This document shows positions 12,737 to 21,564 of a DNA stretch of 64,000 nt, piece by piece. Each line of letters begins with the position of its first letter. Position 1 is the first letter of the stretch. Under the pieces are notes generated by a model. It did no database searches. It was not told where the DNA came from and worked only from the letters and a program-made list of their open reading frames with translations. The position numbers and the translations under genes are program-made. Origin of the DNA: Proales similis (lineage: Eukaryota > Rotifera > Eurotatoria > Ploima > Proalidae); assembly GCA_019059635.1 (NCBI GenBank), contig JAGVRJ010000006.1, forward strand, positions 496,001 through 560,000, read 5' to 3'.

Positions 12737-13132
12737 ACATTAACAATCCCGACAAACTAAACTGTGAAAAGTAGATGAGCATGACTGACTGACTGGCTGA
12801 ATGAGACGGCAGTGCATTTTGATTTAGAATTTTGATGTGTTCCCTTTAAATTTTCCCTCGATGTTCTGTCCTAAAATAAATAAATACACGAAAGCGTGAA
12901 ATCTTTGTTCGTATTTTTGGGTTAGCGGTACGTTCTACTGGGTTGTACTCTGCTGCTAATGGGATGCTATTTTTATTTTATTCTACCTGTCACACTAAAT
13001 TATGCAAATTTGTGCCATCGAGCTCAAATCGGCATGACAACCGCATTCAAAGGAACGCTTTTACTGTTCCCATTCAAGAACAAAAGCTCAAACTTATTCT
13101 AATACAGTCGAAATCGATATTTTAAAAAGAGT
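12737..13132. other. Spacer between EF-hand genes 2 and 3
   Basis: 396 bp. It contains the copy 2 polyadenylation signal (12875-12880) and presumably the copy 3 promoter. No coding signal was found. Confidence 0.5.
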
Positions 13133-13819
13133 ATGACAATGTCAAAGCAAAGGATGGACGGTAATTAAACTGATTCTGACGGTAGATCTGTGTAGCCCTT
13201 AGCTTTTGATAATCGGCTTGAAAGAGTTGAGAGCGTCGTTCGACGTGTTTGATAACGACGACGATGGTGTGATTGGGCATGATGAGATGCGCGAGGTTGT
13301 CAATCGCCTCGGCCTTGATCTCACCGAGGACGAAATCACCGATCTGATAAACGAAATAGACACGAACAACGATGGAAGCATTGTGTTCGACGGTAAGGCA
13401 AGCGTTCTACCAAATTCCTCCCCAATAATCGATTTCGAACTGGGCAAAGAATTCGCTCGAGTGCTGGGCAAGCGTTATTATCAAGAGCAAACAAGAGCCG
13501 ATCTGATTGAGGCATTCAATTACTTTGACAATGGTGAGGCAGGCTCCTTCTCTCTTCTTGATGAGCAGAAATCTTAACTGTGAGGATGGCTAAATTTAGA
13601 TGGCTCGGGCTACATCGACGAAACTGAGCTCTTCGAAGCTATGAAACGATTCAATCCGGATATTCAGAGAGAAACGGTTGAACGAGCGATGGACAAAATA
13701 GACAAAGACAATAGTGGACGAATTAATGTCGACGGTTTGTTCCATATGACTCCAATCGCCTCGTTTGTGACTCATTTATTTACTGAAAAACAGAATTCAT
13801 CGCAATGATGACCTCATGA
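13133..13819 (+). CDS. Calmodulin-like four-EF-hand protein, copy 3
   Basis: Five exons: 13133-13160, 13225-13392, 13450-13533, 13600-13734, 13794-13819, giving 146 residues (144 if translation starts at the second ATG, 13139). The loops are DNDDDGVIGHDE, DTNNDGSIVFDE, DNDGSGYIDETE and DKDNSGRINVDE. Intron 2 (13393-13449) is 57 bp, in frame and stop-free, so an open reading frame runs through it; splicing is inferred because it restores Glu at loop position 12 and the F-A/G-x-Y linker shared with copies 1 and 2. The C-terminus MMTS resembles calmodulin. Introns before ELR and at the end of loops 2 and 4 match copy 2, supporting tandem duplication. Confidence 0.83.
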
Positions 13820-14351
13820 ACCGCTCGATCTCATCGACTGGGCGGCAGTTAAAGAGTTCAAAAAATCTAATATCAGAGTCCACTATCTAAGTTTATTCTT
13901 CGAATCTTTATTTCATTAAGATTAGAGATGTTTGGTCCGCTAGCCGATCTTGTCACTTTACGACTGACCAACAAGTTGGCTTGCTTGCTGAATGACAGAT
14001 TGACCAGTTGGTCGTAGTTATTTACTATATAAACATGTATTTCAAAATTACTTCATGTGCAAAAATAAAGACAAAAAAGAAACGAACAAGAGATCAGAGT
14101 CAGAGAATAGGCGAAAAGGCGACAAGCAATTTAAATAAAATTAAGACGAGACCAACAAAGATGGCTCATCAGTGTGTCTTGAAGGCGCCGGGGGAGGAGG
14201 ATTAAAGAAGGGATACAAAAAGTTAAGAGAAGCAAATTGAATAAAATAAACAGGTCAGGACTTGTCGAGAATAATGAGTGATCTATTTTGAGTAGTACAT
14301 AGGTACAAGATGCTGATTGAATGAAGACTGTGGGCGTTAATTGGACTTGTT
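13820..14351. other. Convergent spacer between EF-hand copy 3 and Evx
   Basis: 532 bp between the 3' ends of two converging genes. AATAAA at 14064-14069 can serve copy 3. No coding signal on either strand. Confidence 0.5.
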
Positions 14352-15368
14352 TCAAGAGAAGCATGTTGAATGCATGGCCTGATAATTGATCGTCGAGTTG
14401 ACACGTTCGCTCTGGGTATTAGCCAGGCCGAATGCGGGTGATTTAAATGAGACGGGCTTCAGATGACTTTGGCCTGGATTTTGAAATGTTTCGCAGTCAA
14501 ATCGAATACCTCCAGTCAGTATTGGAGCATGCATTGCTGAGTAAAAGCCAGAATGTCCCATTTGCGTGGATATATTGGGGATGAGCAGAGAAATGGGCGA
14601 TGAGACGCTCAACGGCATCGGATGAATGCTACTGCTCAGATTGTTGCTATTGTGGGTTTGCTGAACACAGTCAGCTCCGGGCAAATTAAGATACGTGACA
14701 CTCGGTGCATGATGATTGTTGGGCTGTGATGGGGCGGTTGCGTTTCCGCTATCTTCTCGAATCTTGCTCCCTTCATTTGTAGGGCGTTTCCGCTTCTCTT
14801 TTTCAGCTTCGCCTTTAATCACTTGACTCTCGCTTTCAGTGGATGAATAGTTTTGCGAAGCAACTGCGCTCAGCATGTAAGCGAGCAGCTGAGGATCGCC
14901 GTATGGCCAGGCGAGCGCCATTCGTTGTCGCTTGTCTTTCATGCGACGATTTTGAAACCAGACCTACATAAAAATAAATTTTCAACGAAAAAATTAAAAA
15001 TGAGAAACTGAAACCTAATCAATTGGATTCGATAAAATTACCTTGATTGTGCTTTCAGTCAAGCCCAGCTCAGCTGCCAACTCGCACCTTCTTGGTCTGG
15101 AGACGTAATTCTCCCGCATGTATTCGTTTTCGAGTCGATTGAGCTGTTCACGACTAAATGCGGTTCGATATCGTTTAGAGCCAACGTCTTCTGGTGAACA
15201 AGATGAAGAAGATCCCGTTTCAATCGAGTTCGAGGAAGATGAGAGACTCTCGGCGGTTCGTTTGCGGCCCATTCGGGTTGAGTCGGGTGAAATTTGATCA
15301 CCCTGTGGGCAGTAATTCGTCCGAGCAGAATGATGGTCTTCAAACATTTCTCTCTCTCTCGGCTGCAA
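14352..15368 (-). CDS. Evx: Even-skipped/Evx-class homeodomain transcription factor
   Basis: Sequence-specific nuclear regulator of axial and neural patterning in animals. Two exons on the minus strand (15042-15368, then 14352-14963) give 312 residues. The homeodomain spans residues about 64-123 and carries the class signature [18 protein letters not shown] and [13 protein letters not shown], followed by the Evx-typical [10 protein letters not shown]. The single intron lies exactly between homeodomain positions 46 and 47 in phase 0 (IK, then VWF), the position known for vertebrate Evx genes as I recall. Residues before the homeodomain are Ser-rich; those after it are low complexity with Asn, Ser and His. 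I do not see a Groucho-type LFKPY motif. It is followed, tail to tail, by the EF-hand cluster. The start is the first ATG of the open exon. Confidence 0.95.
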
Positions 15369-15553
15369 TCTGAGTGCTTAAGTTGATGTTGCTTGGTTGG
15401 CTGAGTTGTCTTAGTTTTTACCTATTCGGCTCGCTTTTTGTTTAATGGTTGAAACAAAGATCTGAATCAAGCGAGGAGAGCGATCGATTCAATTAATCGA
15501 ATCTAAAGGGGGCAGTAGATGATTTATTATCGATAGAACTGAATGCTCATTGG

Positions 15554-15563
15554 CTAAATATAG
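15554..15563. promoter_or_regulatory. MEF2-type / TATA-like element upstream of Evx
   Basis: CTAAATATAG, which reads CTATATTTAG on the minus strand, fits the MEF2 consensus YTA(A/T)4TAR and could equally be a TATA element. It lies about 186 bp upstream of the Evx start codon. A single match in AT-rich DNA is weak evidence. Confidence 0.25.
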
Positions 15564-15647
15564 GGTGCCATTAATTAATCTAATTGGCGCATTGCTCTAC
15601 GACGAGCATTAGACGCAATGATGATGGTTATCATGATCATCATCATG

Positions 15648-15664
15648 ATTATTGAAACAATAAT
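15648..15664. repeat. Short inverted repeat upstream of Evx
   Basis: Perfect 7-bp arms ATTATTG and CAATAAT separated by AAA, about 280 bp upstream of the Evx start. The arms resemble facing SOX-type (ATTGTT-like) half-sites. It may be chance in AT-rich DNA. Confidence 0.35.
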
Positions 15665-17989
15665 GTGGAAATGATTGGCAAACTAAGCTTCGAATGAGAC
15701 GAGAAGAGGCACGCTGTGGTGTCAATCGACAACGTCCAATCACGGCACGTGGATCGGTGAGGCTATGCGATGGACGAGAAGATTTGACGAAAGATGTGAG
15801 CATAGAGAAGGAGTCAATTGAATGAGTTGGGAGTAAACAAGCAAGCAAACAAGCCGCTGTAATTTTGGGGATTATCCAAACGATTTAAAGCGTCTCACGA
15901 CCCATTACGAAAGTTAATCAGATAAAGCAATCAACTCAATTTAGGCCGTAGAGTGCGTTTCTTTACTGGTCTCTGCGCATGTACGCTTCTTAATTAGATC
16001 CGTGTCTAATTAAATAGAATATATTTAAATAGAAAAAAATAGAAGAGAGAGAACGGGAGGCGATAAAGGCGAGAATGGTCGCCCGGCCGATAAGCCGGTA
16101 CAGTAAACACGCGTTCAAACGTGTGTCATAAACACGAATCGGTCTATTTGAGAGGCGGAGAATTTGCGAGTGCGGGAAAGAGAATGAGATAGCCAAAGAA
16201 AAGCAGTGGCCATAGTGATGGTCCGTTAATGGTGGTCACATGATGATCTAAAGCAAATATGTCTATTCAGGACCATAAACACCTAGCCATAAAATCAATC
16301 CAATCAACAAACAAATAATAGCAACGGACATCGCACCTGGTCCAGTCGGACCGACAAATTAAGATTGATTACGGCAATAACCGCCAAGAGACAAGCTCAC
16401 AGGCGAACTTGGGTCAGCCAAAATTTGATCAAAGCACTCAAATAAAATTGCCTTGAATCGGCTAGTCTGTTTTGTTGTGCTCCCTTATCACCGGCCCGTG
16501 GTCGGCGTATGGCCAATCTGCTGCGCACTTGATTTGTCAAACAACACCACGCTCGATAATGACCCTCGAAAGTCGCTCGAAGTTTCCGAAACACTCTTGA
16601 CTAAAATAGAGGGGCACCGGACGTCTAAAATTAAAAGTGGTGTCCTCGTTTTACTAGGATCCCACACACACAGCTCCCTGTCTCTTCACTGTTTAATTTG
16701 AATCTAGAACTGTTCGCAATAACCTTATCGATTATCTCTCGATTGTTTCAAACAAGCCGCCGATTTGAGCATCTCTAAAGAGCATTAAAAACAATGATTG
16801 TGAGTTGAATGGCTCGGCTCTTTTGTTATGGCTCTAATCAATTGAGCAGAGAAGTGCTTTAACTTCACTATCTATTCGTTCTGATTGCTCTGTTGGCTAA
16901 CACTTTTCGATGGCTGGTCGCTACTCCAGCTATCTCGCGAGTTTTGAATTGAAAGCACAAGTGAATAAGCAATTAATTAAAATTGATTTGTTCTTATTGA
17001 CACGTAACCGAACAAAGATTGAAGTAGCTCTCACAGAGCAAGTGAGGCTCACATGTCGGGCGCGCGAGCTTCTCTGCATTCAATCTTAATCTACTTAATT
17101 GATAAGCCTACCTGGCTAATCGAGCATTTAGAGGGAGACAATGAATTGCCTGCTAGCTTTGAAAAATGTAGCCGCGTGTCGGCTAATTGATTGTCTAATT
17201 AAAATTCCAAGTTCGGTTCGATTGAAGCCGGCCATGATCTGCTCTAAATGGCGAAGGGCAAACGTGCGATTGGCCGACTCCCAAGGCTCTCTCCATATCT
17301 GTCGCTCAATTCTCACTTGGTCCAGAACCTTTTGCGGCCCATTAGCATTTTATAGCAGCCGCGCACAAACACGCACACACGGATGCGGCGCCTCTCGCCT
17401 GGGCGCGTTCTTGCCAAACTTATACACATGATCGAGTTTTGCCATCCCAATCGGCTTTTCATCTGACCGTAAGTTGCCACCTTCACCACCGCCTTCGTAT
17501 GAGTAAAAGGCCGTGCTCAGATTTCTGCCGCCGTTTATTCAATTTTTCATGATAAACATTAAATGGAATTAGTTTCTTAGGCAAGTTCAGCGCTCCCACG
17601 CCCTTCGCCTCTCTTCCTCGGAATCCTAAACGCTCCCCTTTTGAATATACAATATCCAACTATTTACTGATTTATCTTTTTTTTTGTAAAAAATTCTGCT
17701 ATTCAGAAGAAGAAACGTAAAATAAAATACAGGAAACGTCCGTTCAAAATAGGTCTATATCTGACTGCTTTTAATGTCTTTGTGTGGGTTGGAGTTTACA
17801 TTGGGAGCCTGCTAAGTCTGTGCTCTAAGTTGAGTTGCATCAAAAAATGCAATGGTTGGGATAAAGAAGAAAAGTTTAGAAGTTCAGTTCTCGCTTGACA
17901 AAGTTCTCACATTCTTTCTCTGTTTCTTTTGAATTCTTCTTGTAGACTGCCTAGCGCTGGTGCGGACAGGTGGCCGCAATCGGGTGCGA

Positions 17990-18904
17990 TTACTTAGCAC
18001 GGGTATCATTAGATGACGCGGTCGATTTGGCTTGTCGAACTCGTTTTCTTTTCATCGGCGCAGTCGTCCGCTGGCTGCTGACTGTCGAGCACGAGGATGA
18101 GTTTGATACTTCATCGCCCTCTACCGGGCCGTTCTCATTGCACGCGGACGAAACCACTGCATTTATGATCGTGTCCAAATTGTCACTACTTGTTGCGGTC
18201 ACTTGTGTCGGATTGGCACCCACAGCGCCAGTCTCAAGTCTAGACATGAGAAAAGCTGACTCGAGCAGCTGATCGTATCTATCGTCGTTGTAGCTGGCTA
18301 TGCGTCTGGTCGCTATTCGCGAGCTGCTTCGACCCATGCCCATACACTTTTCCAAATGTGGCGCGAATCGAACCGCTGCAAGGGTTCGGCCACAGTTCGG
18401 ACATGGACAATCGTATTTCTGCAATGAGTTGGACGAGTGGTTGCTTTGGTTTGATCTATTTGTGCTCGAAGCGGCTGTGCTGGCTGTTGTTGTAGCTGTG
18501 TTCTGCGTCGAGTTTTTGGTGCTTAGTTGATTAGCGGCGTTTGAAAATACGCCAAGAACGTCCTGATCGTTGTGAGACTTGAAATGTTCAATAAATTCTT
18601 CGCTCGGCTCCGGGTCAGTGTAGGTGATGTAGCCGAGCTTTGCGGCCCGATGAGTTTGAATCGCCAGACTAAATAGACACTCATCGATCAGATCTTCAAG
18701 TATACGCTCGGCTAAACCTGTGGCTGTTATATTTGCTTTCAAAGTGACAACGGGCCCCGATGTTGCATCGATCGGTGACGCTTTGTCCAAACGATTTATT
18801 CTCTGCTGCTGGTGTGATTTCAACTCAAAGAGACTGCTGTTGACCTTGTCGAAGTTGCGCTGCTGATTCGCTGATTTGACCGCGCTGCCCAGCTCATCGT
18901 TCAT
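17990..18904 (-). CDS. SAGA deubiquitinase-module subunit, Sgf11/ATXN7L3 type
   Basis: Single-exon protein of 304 residues. The N-terminal helix ([20 protein letters not shown], about 64-83, then [10 protein letters not shown]) matches the Sgf11 segment that docks on the Sus1/ENY2 subunit. A linker rich in Ser, Thr, Asn and Gln (125-163) follows. The zinc finger [20 protein letters not shown] has ligands C168, C171, H183 and C187, and continues [15 protein letters not shown], a near-invariant family motif that contacts the nucleosome acidic patch in yeast. The C-terminus is basic ([10 protein letters not shown]), possibly a nuclear signal. I see no separate SCA7 domain, so it is closer to Sgf11 in architecture than to human ATXN7L3. 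The role is removal of ubiquitin from histone H2B together with a USP22-like protease. The gene has no introns, unlike most neighbours. Confidence 0.92.
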   Translation of the reverse strand: MNDELGSAVKSANQQRNFDKVNSSLFELKSHQQQRINRLDKASPIDATSGPVVTLKANITATGLAERILEDLIDECLFSLAIQTHRAAKLGYITYTDPEPSEEFIEHFKSHNDQDVLGVFSNAANQLSTKNSTQNTATTTASTAASSTNRSNQSNHSSNSLQKYDCPCPNCGRTLAAVRFAPHLEKCMGMGRSSSRIATRRIASYNDDRYDQLLESAFLMSRLETGAVGANPTQVTATSSDNLDTIINAVVSSACNENGPVEGDEVSNSSSCSTVSSQRTTAPMKRKRVRQAKSTASSNDTRAK

Positions 18905-19175
18905 AATCCCTTTAGATTTTTAATCAAGAATCTTCAGCTAAACCAAACACTTCAAGTTAATTGACCAATCGCTTGAGTTTCATTTCAAGTCGTTTCAAAA
19001 TGTGCGAATTCGATTGTGCTAACAAACTTGCGCCGTCGTCATTGTCATTTAATTTGCTCGAATTTAATCGGCTCGAGAAAGAGAGTAAAGATTTACAATT
19101 AAAATTTCCAGTCATTCGCCAAAGTGAGCTAGTTTTAGGACTGATTCTATCTATTAGCTGTTTCAGTTTGTTTGC

Positions 19176-20860
19176 TCAGCGATTTGTAAAATATTTTATG
19201 CCATTCTGACTGAAAGTTTTGCAGAATTTTGTCAATGTGCTGCTGATTTCCTTGTCGTCATTCGAGCATACATCACATAGAAATGGACGAATTTCGGCCC
19301 AACTCCATTTGGCGCGTCTATCAAACAGACTTTTAAGTCTGATTATGTTCGAATAACTAAACGACTCGAAATGACCTGACGAGAAATTGATCTCAACTGA
19401 CCGTTTCTGTGCCTCGTCAGGCAAGTCCAGTGCACTGAGGTAATAGACGTTAGGCTCTTCCACATAGCAGATGCTTTCAATGTGTTTGAATTCAAACTCA
19501 TAATTGAGGCAGGCGGGAATCGTTTGCTTCAAAACAGATAGTAGCTCTGAGTATCTCATCTGTTCAAAGGCGAAATTTTATCTGTCAAGCAGTTGGACTC
19601 GAGTCTGGCGAACGGTTTTTCTTGCCTTATAGGCTGGCCTAAGTATGGCTTCAGCATAGAAGCGACCGATTTTGTGCAGTTTTATCGCATAGAGATCGTC
19701 TTGGATTTTTGTCAATAAAAAGTGAGAATTTCGGTAATGGCTCAACCTACCCTCCATCGGCGTGAAGTAGTAGTTTATCAGCTGATTGAGAAGATTGCTA
19801 AAAATTGCCGATGTTTAGAAAATAGAAGCAAACACCAGCGGCGAGACTAGACGGTTTGGGAATGGAGAACAGAGAATTAAGAGCAATCTTACGCGGTGTA
19901 TATCGGGCTCAGCTCTGTTAATATATTCTGCACAGGTATTTGATTTGGAGGCCAAGAGTTCTCCTCAATCAATGACATCAAGTGATCGACAAGTTCCGAA
20001 TGAAACTTGTAGTCAAGTAGGCGCCAATTTTCTAGACCGCAAGAAAGACGTGATTTGGTTAGAGAACACGTTAAGTTCGAGACTCGATCGTTCTTTCTTG
20101 GTTCACCATCAATTTTGTACGCTTCGATCTGGTGAAGGTAGTTGTAAATTTCCTGCTCACTCGCTTGTATTTGATTGAGGAAATCGTCTATTGTGTAGTT
20201 GCGCGCCTCGCTGTTTAGATCCCTAGCTTTTCCACAGAAGAAATTCAGTTCAAGGAGATTTTTCAATTTTTGAAGCTGCGGTCGCTCTTGCTTCATCACA
20301 AAGTAAGTGTTGCTCATCAACGAGACCTTTTAAATTTAAATGGTCTTGTGTCATGCAAGAAAGTGGAATTCCTCAAGGCCAGACCTCAATCGAACGATTG
20401 CACCTCTCATCTGTGTCTAGGCTTGAACGACTACTGCTCTCAGATGGAAAGCTGAGACCCTGACAGACGAGCATCGGATTGGATATTTCTGCCACTTTAA
20501 ACGAAAAAGTGCGATCTTTGCTGCAGCACATGGCATTGTCCGACTCGGCTCCTCTTATTACTAGACTGCAACAGATGTGAACCGAAAGAAAACGACTCAA
20601 AAGCAGACAGAAGCAATGAATTACACGTTGCCCAGTTGAATATAGTTGAGATTTTGTTCGTCAATTTCGAGCAGCTTGTGGTCAGTGTCGGAAATGTTCG
20701 CTCCCAGGAATATGCTCTGAGAGAGGGGCTTGAGTGTGTCGACCTCTATTTGAGCTCTTTTCAACAGCTTGTCTACTTCCTCTTGAGTTCTGAGACAGAC
20801 CAATCATTGATAGAGTGAGAAACGACCAACACAGTTAAATCGATTCGGTTACCTTATCAT
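19176..20860 (-). CDS. DSCC1: Sister chromatid cohesion protein DCC1
   Basis: Subunit, with CTF8 and CHTF18, of the alternative RFC that loads PCNA and supports cohesion. Nine exons on the minus strand: 20853-20860, 20625-20789, 20385-20565, 20107-20326, 19893-20031, 19751-19797, 19626-19699, 19402-19559, 19176-19338; 384 residues against about 393 in human. Hallmarks are LVIRGAESDNAMCCSKDRTF, the block ending in DFLNQIQASEQEI, ENSWP with NILTELSPIY, the LFDRRAKW block, and the end QNGIKYFTNR. Introns at 20032-20106 (75 bp) and 19339-19401 (63 bp) are stop-free multiples of three and were recognised only because removing them restores gap-free family alignment. The intron 19560-19625 uses a GC donor (AAG then GCAAGA). 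The first exon is only 8 nt (ATGATAAG). It shares a 704-bp divergent promoter region with NDOR1. Confidence 0.9.
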
Positions 20861-21564
20861 TCTTAAAGTCTGCCCTTTTCTTCTGGTTCAAATATTCCTC
20901 TTTAACCGAGCACACCGATTGGGAGCCTTTTGCCAATTTGTCTCTCTTTGTCTTCCAAGCGAATGCTTCTTTTCCTTATTTTACTGTTTAACTTACGCTC
21001 ATTCAAAAAATAAATAGAAAAAAAAAATCATAAAAATTAGAATTTTCGCAACTCAATTGTCGCATAAATTAACGAATTGACGATGAGAAAACTAGAAAAA
21101 AAACGAAATTTACTTTACTTGAACGATGATGTCTGATCAATTGTTGAATCATCCGCCCAGTGAACTTACCATTCCTGAATTTTAATTTAAAAACTCCTGT
21201 TTAATTGAGCCCTGTTCAACTCGATGAAAACTTAAAGCAGAAAAAGTATCCGGATATGAGATGCTCTAGTTTTATTTGAAGGACCAAGATTGACGGCCAG
21301 GCCAATTGTGATGGCCTCTTGATCGTGAACACTTGCAAGGTTCGAGAAGATCATGAAGAAGAGCGAAAACGAGGCGAATTGGGACGTCAAGTTAGACTCT
21401 AGCAGGAGGCTGGCGACCTGTTTGTCTGTCTAGCTGTGTGCTTGCCTATGCAGTAGCTTCTGTGGCGTTAATTTTTTATGCGAAACGTTGCTTAAATAAA
21501 TGCATGAAAGAGGCGAGTAAAATAGAAACTCTTGTTGCTCTTGAAAGGAGAACTGCGAGAAGAA
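20861..21564. promoter_or_regulatory. Divergent intergenic region between DSCC1 and NDOR1
   Basis: 704 bp between two start codons pointing away from each other, so promoters for both genes must lie here or overlap. No clear TATA box or known element was identified, and there is no coding signal. Confidence 0.5.

Larger units (their letters stand above)
15369..17989. other. Gene-free DNA upstream of Evx, probable regulatory region
   Basis: 2.6 kb with no coding signal on either strand, between the Evx start and the tail of the Sgf11-like gene. It contains many TAAT cores (for example near 15570-15585, 16000-16035 and 16970-16985). Developmental control genes usually carry such upstream regulatory DNA; here this is inference. 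Open stretches such as 17141-17431 show no domain. Confidence 0.45.

Noticed and set aside
17141-17431. Overlapping open frames on both strands upstream of the Sgf11-like gene tail
   Set aside because: Low-complexity shadows of each other, no recognisable motif, and no splice context.
18961-19209. Plus-strand open frame near the DSCC1 3' end
   Set aside because: It overlaps the DSCC1 last exon in antisense, has no ATG-supported domain and looks like chance.
21301-21560. tRNA gene (GGTTCGA-like box near 21340)
   Set aside because: No A box at the right spacing and no cloverleaf could be drawn. No tRNA was found in the window.
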